Shown in pieces: positions 1 to 30,606 of a stretch of DNA of 64,000 bases. Origin of the DNA: Antennarius striatus (Eukaryota > Chordata > Actinopteri > Lophiiformes > Antennariidae). Location of the stretch: the NCBI RefSeq assembly GCF_040054535.1, contig NC_090780.1, forward strand, positions 15,358,501 through 15,422,500, in the 5' to 3' direction. The position numbers and the translations under genes were made by a program. Position 1 is the first letter of the stretch, and each line of letters begins with the position of its first letter. The notes beneath the pieces were generated by a model. The model was not told the origin of the DNA and made no database searches. It was given only the letters and a program-made list of their open reading frames with translations.

Positions 1-1064
1 AGAGACAAAAAATTGACATTTTATAAAAGTGTTAAAAAAAATTGTAATACAGAAATATATATTTTTCTTTCAATGCACCAATCTTTTACATTACTTCAGC
101 CCTATCCATAGATATAAAGTTGTATTTATTATTTTATATGTCTATATGGAATTTGCCATTATAACCTTTTTTTCTTCCAATGGGAAAAACACGAAATGTG
201 GAATATTTCCAGAAGTTAGTGCACAGTTAAATACTTCTGCTAAAGATATTACAACCTTGACCATACCAATAATTGGTAGGATTATTAACTTTAATGCATC
301 ATTAGTTTTTGGTACAATGAGAATTTTAACTTTTCTGAACACTTTAACCAAAGAGACAAAAAATTGACATTTCATAAAAGTCTTCAAAAAAATTGTAATA
401 CAGACATATATTTTTTTCTTTCAACGCACCAATCTTTTCCATTACTCCAGCCCTATCCATAGATATAAAGTTTTTCCATTATTATATATGTCTATATGGA
501 ATTTGCCATTACAACCCTCTTTTTCTTCCAATGGGAAAAACACAAAATGTGGAATATTTCCAAAAGTTAGTGGACAGTTAAATACTTCTGATAAAGATAT
601 TACAACCTTGACCATACCAACAATTGGTAGGATTATTAACTTTAATGCATTATTAGTTTTTGGTACAATGAGAATTTTGGCTTTTCTAAACACTTTAACC
701 AAAGAGACAAAAAATTGACATTTCATAAAAGTCTAAAAAAAACATGCCATACAGAAATATTTTTTTCTTTCAGTGCATCTGATCTTTTCCATTACTTCAG
801 CCCTATTCATAGATATAAAGTTTTTTTTATTATTATATATGTCTATATGGAATTTGCCACGACAACCCTCTTTTTCTTCCAATGGGAAAAACACAAAATA
901 TGGAATATTTAGAAAAATTTGCATATGATTAAATATTTCGGCTAAAGATATTACAACCTTGACCATGCCAGTAATTGGTAACAATATTAACTTTAATGCA
1001 TAATTAGTTTTTGGTACAAAGAGAATTTTAAAGTTAATGAACACATTGGCTAATGGTCCAAAAC
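1..1064. repeat. Tandem array of ~351 bp units (about three copies)
   Basis: The phrase agagacaaaaaattgacat begins at 1, 351 and 703, and the sequence between recurs almost unchanged, giving units of about 350-352 bp. Units 1 and 2 are very similar. Unit 3 is more diverged, with substitutions and small indels, and fades out near 1064. The array is cut by the left edge, so total copy number is unknown. On the minus strand each unit carries a similar open stretch of 80-140 codons, but each is closed by a stop within the unit and I recognise no protein. Family unknown. Confidence 0.9.
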
Positions 1065-1252
1065 GGATCATGTCATGAAATTGTATGCGCCTCGCCATGG
1101 CAACGTGTCCGGTGCAGACAAACAAAAATGAGACCTTCGTACAACTATATATTTTATTATACATATAAACATTTCAACATTCATTAAATTTCAAACATAA
1201 GAACAATATTTGTGCAGTGTATGCCGTGGTATGGTATGTTTTGTTGTTGTTG

Positions 1253-1301
<49 letters not shown>

Positions 1302-1324
1302 CGTGCGTGTGTGAGAATGAATGT
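1065..1324. other. Short unique spacer with GT microsatellite
   Basis: Between the tandem array and the piggyBac remnant. It contains a GT repeat at about 1253-1313 ending in GCGT steps. This microsatellite directly abuts the 3' end (minus strand) of the transposase frame. No gene seen. Confidence 0.7.
1253..1313. repeat. (GT)n microsatellite
   Basis: About 22 uninterrupted GT steps followed by GCGTGCGTGCGT. Long open frames across it on both strands are repeat artefacts. Confidence 0.95.
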
Positions 1325-2511
1325 TTACTGGCACTTGAAACACGACTCACAGATAATCTTGTAGTGCCTCTTGCATGCATGTGCGTGACACTTTGCGCAC
1401 TGGCTCCACACTCCCTTCTGATCAGCGCACAGCACACGCGAGTCTTACGTGATTTGGCCGCGACCGGCTGTGGCTCCTCCCCTCCCCATCTTCCTCTTGA
1501 TTGGCCCGGCCCTGGACTTCACGGACCAGGCTCGCCGAAAACGGTGCTCTAGGCATCCGCGGTCGGTTCTCCATTGCTGGGGTGACGAGCGCTGCGCCGA
1601 GCTGCTCCAAAAAAAGGTGGCGTTTCGTGGACCGAGAGCTGTTCCAGCCGGGGTACACAGACAAGAAAAGACGGAAGGCGTTGTAGCAGGAAACATGGAC
1701 CATGTGATAAAAAAAGACACATGGGCCAGCGGCGCGTTTGCCGGCTGCAGGAGTAGGTGCCACAAGCCTGCGGAAGAAAAACAAATTACACGAATGATAT
1801 GCATACAATTTCACACATCCCTCTTGATAAATAGAAAAATATTCAACGAAATAAAGTGCATAGGCTATTGCTATATCGCACAATCAAACGTAGTGAGTAA
1901 CAGTAAATAAATACCAGTAAGTGAAATAAATAAGTGATGCGTAAATACCTGGTCCAGGTGGTCGACGGCTCCTTTGCAGCGATTATAGTCCATTATTATT
2001 TGTGGGGTTTTTTTCCCCGATTCCTGGACCTCTGGTTCCCGGTGTTTTGTGCTCAGGAGAAGCACGTTTGTTTTGTTTTGTTTTTGTTTTTTTGGGATGG
2101 GGGGGCGACGACATATGACACGATCGCTGTCTTCATGCGTGAATCCGAACAACGATGACTGCACTTGCCGCTGTTTACTGTCTAAGAGCTGCGGGGGGAG
2201 CACAGCCAGCCCCCCCAGCCAGCGGAAAAGATGTAAAAAAAAAAAAAAAAAAGTGTCCGTGGTCAGCGTGTGGCCCTGGAGCGATTCAGTGAGCTCCAGT
2301 GCCACACGCATTCCTTGGTTGCGCTCCACCGGAGCTGACGCAGACCTCCCCCTATAAACCTGGAGCCTCCACGCGTTAGAGGTCTGGACATCACACAAAG
2401 CCCAGATTTTGAGTCCGTACTTGGCTGGTTTGGAAGGCATGTATTGTTTGAATGAACAACGGCCCCTAAAAGCGACCATTTATCTACAGTGACTTCTTTT
2501 GATCCAGCAAA
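1325..2511 (-). mobile_element. Degraded piggyBac (PGBD4-like) transposase
   Basis: Read on the minus strand this is the C-terminal half or more of a DDE_Tnp_1_7 (piggyBac) transposase. Recognisable blocks, in order, are KQYMPSKPAKYGLKIWA, the EKNQGMRV-like segment, LPPQLLDSKQRQVQSSLFGF, VLLLSTKHREPEVQES, IIMDYNRCKGAVDHLDQ, GTYSCSRQTRRWP and FLEQLGAALVTP. It ends with a Cys/His-rich zinc ribbon (C-x11-C-x2-C, then C/H and C-x2-C pairs) and a stop at 1325-1327. An apparent intron with GT..AG ends, 1768-1948, separates the VDHLDQ and CGTYSC blocks and splices in frame. Lesions: a one-base loss near 2478-2481, a replaced segment around the A-run at 2235-2252, frame changes near 2090-2130, and a one-base shift in the A7 run at 1709-1715. 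The N-terminal part is missing; homology stops at a palindrome. Non-functional. Family knowledge: piggyBac moves by cut-and-paste into TTAA sites. Confidence 0.85.
1768..1948 (-). other. Putative intron inside the piggyBac remnant
   Basis: On the minus strand the codons for DQ are followed by GTATTTAC (donor, from 1948 downward). The CGTYSC block is preceded by a pyrimidine run ending TTCCGCAG (acceptor, 1768-1769). Removing the 181 bp joins the flanking conserved blocks in frame, while the intervening DNA shows no piggyBac similarity and contains stops. Confidence 0.6.
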
Positions 2512-2531
2512 TTTTGCTGGATCAAAAGAAG
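2493..2531. repeat. 39 bp near-perfect palindrome (19 bp arms, 1 nt centre)
   Basis: Left arm cttcttttgatccagcaaa (2493-2511) and right arm 2513-2531 are exact reverse complements around a single T at 2512. The left half is the last recognisable piggyBac coding sequence (SKEVTVDK-like on the minus strand); the right half is its inverted copy. Confidence 0.95.
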
Positions 2532-3139
2532 CCTCCGCTCACCTATTGGATGAATGGAAATACATATTTTTGCAGGTGTGTAAACACAGACCTGCAAAAC
2601 AAATCATGTCCTTTTTCATGTCCTTCTGTCACACCCACTACCTTTCATGAAGGTAGTTGTTGTGAATGAAGGAACGAAAATAAGAAGAAGGAGGAGTAAA
2701 CAGGAGGAGTAAACACAGACGGTGGGTCTGTGTCTGTGCTGTGGGGTCAATGTGGGGACAGTGGCTTGCTGCAGACAATGAAGATCATGTTGCATTATAA
2801 CATGGCAGCATTATTGTATATAGTAATATATATAATATGCATATATAATATATTAATATATTATATATATATATATGCCTATAGCATATGAAAAATATGT
2901 GGTTATAATGGGAGTCAATGAGACCATTTTTGTACCAATTGGTTCCTGTGTGTACACGGTGACAATCTACTATTCTATACACTTCCAATGACAGGCATTA
3001 AGGAATTTAGAAAATAAAGTTGAAAGAAAATGACTGGCAAAATTTAATATATTTAGCCTTTTAATTGACTGATTTATTGGGAAAGAAAAACATAAAAACA
3101 ACAAAAATGTCACTTTTGGTACCAATCAGTCCCCAAGGG
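2532..3139. other. Gene-free stretch, AT-rich core
   Basis: No coding signal seen. It contains an alternating TA-rich segment (about 2817-2880) and a small hairpin around the CTACCTTTCATGAAGGTAG motif near 2640-2657. It probably contains the rest of the decayed piggyBac element, judging from the TIR-like end at 3140. Confidence 0.5.
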
Positions 3140-3143
3140 TTAA
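3120..3143 (-). mobile_element. Candidate piggyBac 5' terminal inverted repeat with TTAA
   Basis: Read on the minus strand from 3143 the sequence is TTAACCCTTGGGGACTGATT. TTAA followed by CCCTT is the typical piggyBac target site plus TIR start. It lies upstream of, and in the same orientation as, the transposase remnant, where the 5' end should be. No matching 3' end was found in the window. Confidence 0.4.
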
Positions 3144-3436
3144 AGGCCTAAACTTAAAGAAGCTTGAACCAAAAACTGACAAAATGTCCTACCTACAGTG
3201 AAACATTTTGATGGGTGCTGGAAAGATGCTTGGCAGCCACTGACAGTTCTCCTCATTGTCTTCACGGTTATTACTACAATTAGTACCGTTATTACTGTTA
3301 GCACTGTCAACTTCTCTCTCTTTCTGTCTCTGTCTTGTCATTGTTACACACCTCCAAAAATATACTAGAGTCAACAATACGGCTTGTAAACACAGGATTA
3401 ATATTTTTTGCCTTTTTATGTACTGTTATTCCATAG

Positions 3437-4672
3437 TGTACTCATTCGATGGCATCCTAGTGTTCGGGCTGCTGTTCATCTGCACCTGTGCATATCTCAA
3501 AAAGGTGCCTCGCATAAACAGCTGGCTGTTGTCAGAAAAGAAAGGAGTGTGGGGTGTCTTCTACAAAGGTAGGTTGATGGAAGATGACAGTTGTGTTTTG
3601 ACATCTGTTTGGTATTTTCTAGAGGAGAAAAATATTGTCTAAGTGTAGATGTGTATTTTTAAGGATAAAATACATCTTAGTAAAAGTAAAAAAAAATCTA
3701 TTCTTCCATTCCACTCTATCCAATCGAGCCACCGAACATTGTATACAAGTAAAATTAGGAGCACTGCTATCTGTTCAAGTAAATCTTTAATTGCTATTTG
3801 TATTTATACATTTATGTATATATATATTACAACAGGAAAAGTGTATGTTAAAATTCTTTAGTGAGTAACAAAGTATTTAGAAGATTTTTTTGTAAATACT
3901 ATGGTTATAGTTTGGTGTTAGAGTTTTGCACTAATTCCTGAAGTCTACAGAAATTAGCAGCCTCTCTCCCTTGGTGATGCTTTGGCACACTTTCAAATGT
4001 AATAATCTCTCAAGTACTAGGTCAGATTAATTAATGTAAAGTAACTGGATTTGCAGGTGAAACTGTTTGTCATGCAAAAACTTCCCAAACTTCCCTCGAA
4101 TCTGTTGTGATTGTTCTCATTCTCTGAAACAATCATCCGTTATCACATTTTGGCATGTCGCAGTAGTAAAAGAGCATGACTTCCAAATAACAATCATTGT
4201 TCTGGTGCACATATAGTCAGGCTAGTTTAGGTGTATGTACTAGCTCGATTGTATATAGCGCACTGGGATGGCTTCATGATGTCAAACCATAATTAGTTTA
4301 ACCTACAGTATATTCTCCTTCAATAAATGGGAAAGCTTATGGTGAAAGGGCCTATAGAGCTCAACATACAAAAACCCTTTGAAGTTAAAAGCAGAGCTTT
4401 ACCTTCAGTTAAAATAGTCAAGTCATCCAATGTAGCAAAGCCAATTTGAGCTTTTTTTTTCAGGAGAATTTCTCATGGAAGACATCCTTAACTGATAACA
4501 CATCTGTTTAAATAGTTTGCTATATTTTTGTCTGTAGTTTTTCTGTAATATTTTTGCTTACCCTTTTATCCATTTACGTCTCCCCTCAGCTGCAATAATT
4601 GGGACACGGCTTCACATTGCTGTGGCAATTTCCTGCTTGACCATGGCTTTCTACGTTGTTTTCTTAAAATGA
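3437..4672 (+). CDS. tmem167b: Protein kish-B, last two coding exons (partial)
   Basis: Two exons, 3437-3568 and 4590-4672, separated by a GT..AG intron. They give [20 protein letters not shown], a [20 protein letters not shown] segment and a second hydrophobic segment ending FYVVFLK. This closely matches vertebrate TMEM167B, a 74-residue small membrane protein of the kish family, probably two membrane spans, linked to the secretory pathway. The phase at 3437 requires a first exon supplying M-T-N plus one base, about 10 nt. I could not find it in the window, so it probably lies to the left or is masked by repeats; the 215 nt here plus 10 gives the expected 74 codons and stop. The acceptor at 3437 follows TTATTCCATAG. 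Possible polyadenylation signals lie at 5052 and 5324. Paralogue TMEM167A fits worse. Confidence 0.88.
3569..4589 (+). other. tmem167b: tmem167b intron between coding exons
   Basis: GTAGGT donor at 3569 and CCCCTCAG acceptor ending 4589. AT-rich, with no recognisable element or second gene. Confidence 0.8.
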
Positions 4673-5329
4673 TCAAAGTCAGAATGGACTGGAAAAGACT
4701 GGACAGGTGCAGGCTGGGGATGGCCTCATCTTCGTGCGTACGTGTTAATCCTTGTGGTGGGACGCCTCTTGGATTACATGAATGAAGAAACCGCATTGCC
4801 CCTGTGGACCCATGTGAAATACAGGGCCCTTCGTAATAGGAACAGCATCCTGAAACTATCCAACAGGTAACCGAGAGGAGAGATCCTGTTGGATGACATG
4901 GTATCATTTTATAGGGTAGTACTGTTGGTTGTCACCATCCACATGCCACAAATAATTGTATTGAAGATGCAGAAGATCGAAGAGCAGCGTGTACATTATA
5001 CATTATACATCTGTACAACCTAAACTTATCTTAAATGTATATATTTGGAAAAATAAATGACCAAAAGAGATTTGTCAGAGGTTATGTCGGATCAAACTAG
5101 TGATCAATTCTGCTTGCTCACAACTTTTTCTGTTTTTTCTGAATCACTTCTGTCAAGGATTGAGGGGAAGATAAACAAAGCTAATATATGAAGATATACT
5201 TGTGTAGATTTATATTTTACATTTTTTGCATCTCTTCTTAACTGTGCTGTTTTACAGTAAACCTTGGTTCAGGTTTGAAATACACATTTTGCACACATGT
5301 CTATTGTGTTTCCTTTGATATCCAATAAA
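4673..5329 (+). other. tmem167b: Probable tmem167b 3' UTR
   Basis: Non-coding sequence after the TGA at 4670-4672. AATAAA hexamers occur at about 5052-5057 and 5324-5329; either could end the transcript. An open frame on the minus strand here has no recognisable product. Confidence 0.5.
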
Positions 5330-5948
5330 CACTTAAAATGTTTTAAATTTCAGATTGTTGCATGTTCAACTGTATCTCAAACAGGAGTCAAACATTGGTC
5401 AGTTACATTATGATCTTTATATTGTCACTATCATATTGAAGTAATAACCACGGCTTATTGTGAAAATAAGATTTATCCATATGGATTGGACATAGTGCCG
5501 TGTATGGATGGTGCTTCTCATGCTACTTGCATATTTTTAATATGACTTAAATTCAGCCATGTTATTTTTTATTGCCAAGAAGAAGAAATTGTTTTGGGTG
5601 GGGCTATAATGCACTACGCTTCCGTACAACTTTGAGTAAATCATTAGGCATAAAATTACCTTTCAGGTAACTGAATGTACTCATGAAGCTTTTATGTTTT
5701 ATTTATTATTCACATTGAATGTAAACCATTTTTTGCCACTATTCAACAAACAACAAAAAAAAGAAAAAGTGGTCTTAAGTCCAAATCAGGAATAATCAAA
5801 CAATGCATCAATGCAGTATTTAATTGGAACAATTTTAATAGCAAATATGTCTACTTTCATCTTTGAAAAAATTAAGGTTAACTTGTCATATCTGAAGATT
5901 CACATTCCTCCTTGTCATGATAGATCTCTATGTTGAATTAAAGTCAAC

Positions 5949-6020
5949 TGGACTTGAAAGCGTGAAGACATTTCACCTCTCATCCAAAAGGTTTCCTCAG
6001 TCTGGCACGTTTTTATTTGG
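5949..6020. repeat. Dispersed repeat fragment, copy 1
   Basis: The segment around ACTGGACTTGAAAGCG, ACATTTCACCTCTCATCC and TTTCCTCAG resembles the segment at 60153-60240 in the same orientation. This text recurs in many fish genomes as a dispersed repeat; the parent family is not clear from this fragment. Confidence 0.5.
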
Positions 6021-6647
6021 ATCAGCTCTTCTGTCATCTAAAATAACTGAAGTTTTCAACTCCAACCACAAACACAAGGAGTGACATTTACAACTTGCTT
6101 TGAATCAGTTATATGGAGCATTGACCTCAAACTGGTATTATTTATACTGTAAAATGAATCATCTCTGATAAATGTGGTCTAGCACCCATGCAAAAATATA
6201 CTGTAGACGCAGTACATTAGTGTGTCCCAATAAAACTTTGAATCTTTTACTCTTTGGTCCAAGTCTTTGGGCTTCTGCCCTTCCTGACAATGTCATCAAA
6301 TTACTCTCCTTTAGGATAACCTGCTCTCAGAATTTAAACTGCTACGCTGTGATTTGTTTTGATTTACCTTACTGTATATTGTACTGAACCATTTTGGGAT
6401 GTTTCTCATCTATCCTTGTACTGGACCTGTTTCTCAACAGTCTGAAAATCACATTTGTTTTATTTATTTCATTTTCATAGCAGAAAAAGCATGATCAATA
6501 TATACAGATGGGGGAGTAAAACAGTTTTTTTGGTCAATGGCCATATTTTAAAAATTAATTTTGTATTAGTACAAAATTAATATAACATACAAAATTAATA
6601 TACAAAATTGTAATAATATAGTACAAACTAATAAATAGTTTGATATA

Positions 6648-6719
6648 ACTACAATAATGTCATGATATAGTGAGGATAATATGACTACAATAATGTCATG
6701 ATAAAATGAGGATAGTAAT
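6648..6719. repeat. 36 bp tandem duplication
   Basis: ACTACAATAATGTCATGATA starts at 6648 and again at 6684, and the two 36 bp units differ at a few positions. Confidence 0.8.
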
Positions 6720-7392
6720 GCACTAATACTAAAAGATTATATAAAAGAAATATAGAATAAGGGGTGTCTGGGTGGGTGATTTACATAACCAGGAGTGGAT
6801 GCAATGGTGGTAACTCAAGGCCCTAGTCCTGTTTTTCGTCTGGCTGTCTCTTAGATAGATAGACAGATATATACTTTATTAATCCTGGAGGAAATTGCCC
6901 ATATCCACTGCTTGGGCATACGTAACGAATAAATACTGGATAAACACCTGGAGAAAAAGAAACACTGACACCACAGGACATACCACAAAACATACTGTAC
7001 ACTACAACACTAAAAGACATATTTGTCACTAACAGGACATATACTAAACTAAAATATAAACAGTATAAACTGAAATGACAAGTGAATATAGTAGGAGGCC
7101 CACATGGTGGGTAAGGTACATCATCTTACATTGTAAGAATTCATATATTCATTATGTATTAATTCATACATTCATTATGTATGAATGATCTTATTTTGGC
7201 TTATTTTTAGTTTGGAGACAGACATGAGATGGTTAAAGCCTATTCCTAGGTCTAAGGATGATTTCACTTATGCATCCTTAAAGTTGACAACACAAAATAA
7301 GGCACGTAAAGGTACGGGCTACCAAATCAATATTAAGTCATCATGTGACTTGCTGTAGTATTTGAGTGGAACAGGTGTGCTGAGGTGTGCAA

Positions 7393-8655
7393 TTAGGGGT
7401 CGCCACAGCGAATCAATTTCCTCCATCTAGCCCTGTCCTTTGAATCCTCTTCTCTCACACCAACTACCTTCATGTCCTCTTTCACTACATGCATAAACCT
7501 CCTCTTTGGTCTTCCTCTAGGCCTCCTGCCTGGCAGTTCAAAACTCAGCATCCTTCTACCAATATATTCCCTATCTTTCCTCTGGACATGTCCAAACCAT
7601 CTCAGTCTGGCCTCTCTGACTTTATCTCCAAAACCTCTAACATGTGCTGTCCTGATGTACTCATTCCTGATCCTATCCATTCTGGTCACTCCCAGAGAGA
7701 ACCTCAGCATCTTCATCTCTGCTACCTCCAGCTCTGTCTCCTGTCTTTTCTTCAGTGACACTGTCTCTAGACCAAACAACATCACTGGTCTCACCACAGT
7801 TTGTAAACCCTTCCTTTCATTTTAGCTGAAACTCTTCTATCACACATCACACCTGACACTTTCCTCCACCCGTTCCATCCTGCTTGTACATGCTTCTTCA
7901 CCTCTTTTCCACACTCTCCATTGCTCTGGACTGTTGACCCTAAGTTAAAATTAGTTAAATCCTCCACCTTCTTGATCTCTTCTCCCTGTAACCTCACTCT
8001 TCCACTTGGGTCCCTCTCATTCACACACATGTACTCTGTCTCACTGCGGCTAACCTTCATTCCTCTCCTTTCCAGGACAAACCTCCACCTCTCTAGATTC
8101 TCCTCCACCTGTTCCCTGCTCTCACTACAGATCACAATGTCATCTGCAAACATCATAGTCCACAGAGATTCCTGTCTAACCTCGTCTGTCAGCCTGTCCA
8201 TCACCATAGCGAACAAGAAGGGGCTCAGAGCTGATCCCTGATGCAGTCCCACCTCCACCTTGAACTCCTCTGTCAAAAAAGCACACCTCACCACTGTCTT
8301 ACAGTCCTCATACATGTCCTGCACTGCTCTCACATACTTCTCTGCCACTCCAGACTTCCTCATACAATACCACAGTTCCTCTCTGGACACCCTGTCGTAA
8401 GTTTTCTCCAGATCTACAAAAACACAATGCAGCTCCGTCTGGCCTTCTCTGTACTTCTCTATCAACATCCTCAAATCAAATACTGCATCTGTAGTACTCT
8501 TTTTTGGCATGAAACCATACTGCTGCTCACAAATGTTCACTTCTGCCCTTAGTCTAGCTTCCACTACTCTCTCCAATAACTCCATTGTATGGCTCATCAG
8601 CTTTATTCCTCTGTAGTTGCCACAACTCTGCACATCTCCCTTGTACAGAAAGACA
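7393..8655 (-). mobile_element. RTE-like LINE, 5' truncated, frameshifted (copy A)
   Basis: On the minus strand this encodes reverse transcriptase: a KGDVQSCGNYRGIKL start block, EQQYGFMPKKSTTDAVF, FVDLEKTYDRV, LHQGSALSPFLFAMVMDRL, the catalytic box MMFADDIV, then GSTVQSNGECGKEVKKH and the C-terminal WFGHVQR and RPRGRPKRR motifs ending RCGDP with a stop. The endonuclease domain is absent, so it is 5' truncated near 8655. A one-base deletion near 7798, relative to the copy at 54.4 kb, splits the frame in two (8633-7791 and 7797-7393). The usual A/G-rich 3' tail is missing. Dead copy. Clade assignment (RTE/Expander-like) is from memory of fish elements. Confidence 0.9.
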
Positions 8656-28790
<20,135 letters not shown>

Positions 28791-30606
28791 GGGGGAGGTG
28801 ACGCGTTTTCAATTCCTTTGTTTTCCAAGGAACACTTTGTATGGACGATCCGTCTCGTGTCTTTCCACCACTTTCCTAGCACACTTGCACAGCCATGACA
28901 TTCAAGTGCCTGCCAGCATTCATCTCCAGAGGACATTAGGGATGAAATTTGACAACCTGTTCCTTCTGTCCCTGACTTTTGCTCTTTTTATTACTCTGCA
29001 TCCCAGCACACTGAAGCAGACTTTAGCCAGCTCTCCGAATTCTTAGTGAATTTTTACACGACACATTCGTTGTACTTTGAATCAGAAAACTGTCAGTATC
29101 TTTAAACCAAATTGGAGAATTGGAACTGTTAATGTGCATTTTATGAAACTGAAGAATCAGAAAATATGATGTGTATAAGTTAATCTTCCAGACATAAAAA
29201 ATTAATTTTATTTCTTTTGATGCCTAGAAGTGTGTAAATACAACAAACAGTATTTATATATAAGTACTTAAACAATTAGTTTGATGATCAGAATTACTGA
29301 GATCACACCTCAGCTGACAACCTTTGTATACATTTTACCAGATACAAAAATGGCATATGAAAAAATACAGTATATGATGGAATATAATGTAAAGATAGAA
29401 ATCTGTAAAATATTTACAATACATTGCAAAATTAAGGCTTCGTATTTCTAATGGTTTGACTGTGAAGGCTTATTTTTCACCAAAATATAAGTATGGGAGC
29501 AGTAATGTATCCGTTTCACTTTTGTAATTCTTCACTACACTCCTTTCCTCCTAATCAAATTGTATTTTATGCTCTTCTGTTGTTCCAGAAGAATAATTTG
29601 TTCAAGACCCAAAAGGACATACACATGGTAATTACTTTATTGAAATGTGATGTTTGTATGAACATCGACTGGCTGTATTTTAATTATATTGCATCTCAAA
29701 AACCATACTATTAATGTTTATTGAATGTTGGGGAGACGGTTTGCCCCGTATTTATAATTTTTTTGTCATGTTATTTGTATATCAATGTAAGAGAGAATAT
29801 TTGTCTGAATTTAAGGCTTTTATTATTTATGGAGAGCTTGCTGTGTCAGAAACCAAATGTATATCATCCATGATCTCAAATGTCAGAAGCCGTGATGACT
29901 GCAGTTACAACTTGTCTGTCAGAGCCAACAATATAAAATAGTTTGATCAACTCGGCTCATTTTAGCGGTTTCAGTTCACTTTTGCCCTTGGATTTGATTT
30001 TTCAGTTTGAAGAAATTTTTGAATTCTTATTTATCTTATTGTGTTATTGCCCCTCAATAGTATTTTGAATCAAGGCAAAACATATACTGAAAGTATTGAC
30101 ATGCAAAGCAAAACTCATTTTGATGGAGACAAAATGATTTTGTCTCCATCTGAACCATTATTGGATTTTGTTTATGTAAAGTGACATGCAGGTTTTATCT
30201 ACAGTTGTTTTGGATAATGTCAATCAAACATCAGTGTCTTCACAATTTCATTTACAACTGCTTGTTTTCATGTAGTGCTTTTCCAATTCTATTGTTATAT
30301 TTTCATGTTAAATCAATATTTGTTATGCTAGAATGATATTTGTATTTTTTAAAATAATTTAGTTGGGCAAATGTTTGTGTGAAAGTGTATATGTTTACTC
30401 ACTGGATGTTTTGGGGCAATACCCCTTTTGTTATAGTTTTGAAAAAAGACCTATATAAATCACTGTCTTTACCAGATCCTAATGTCCAGTAGATAGTTTG
30501 GTTACTGGATCTGCTTTTTTTCCATATGTTTTTACTATGTTCTTTTCCACGTGTACCAAGACAGCACACCACACCATTGTGTAAATACCACCATTAAAAA
30601 AATAAA
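28791..30606 (+). other. mapk14: mapk14 3' UTR
   Basis: AT-rich non-coding sequence from the TGA to an AATAAA at 30601-30606, about 1.8 kb. Contains a perfect 13 bp stem with a 3 nt loop at 30122-30150. Open frames within are short and unrecognised. Confidence 0.65.
30122..30150. repeat. 13 bp perfect hairpin, TGA loop
   Basis: gatggagacaaaa (30122-30134), spacer TGA, then the exact reverse complement (30138-30150). Lies inside the inferred mapk14 3' UTR, so it would be transcribed. Confidence 0.9.

Larger units (their letters stand above)
5330..7392. other. Intergenic, AT-rich, with fragments of dispersed repeats
   Basis: No coding exon seen. It contains a teleost dispersed-repeat fragment (5949-6020), a short tandem duplication (6648-6719) and a segment opening with AGATAGATAGACAG and ACTTTATTAATCC (about 6854-6895), resembling the end of fish LINE-type repeats. 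Confidence 0.6.

Noticed and set aside
1..1064. Possible CRISPR array
   Set aside because: Units are ~351 bp head-to-tail copies without repeat-spacer structure, and the DNA is clearly eukaryotic.
142..1164. Three similar minus-strand frames, one per tandem unit
   Set aside because: Similarity follows from the DNA repeat; each is stopped within its unit, lacks splice context and resembles no protein I know. Differences between units do not look biased to third positions.
4566..4907. 113-codon minus-strand frame
   Set aside because: Antisense of the tmem167b last exon and its 3' UTR, without protein similarity.
7472..8552. Several + strand frames rich in Leu, Ser and Pro
   Set aside because: Antisense shadows of the LINE reverse transcriptase on the minus strand.
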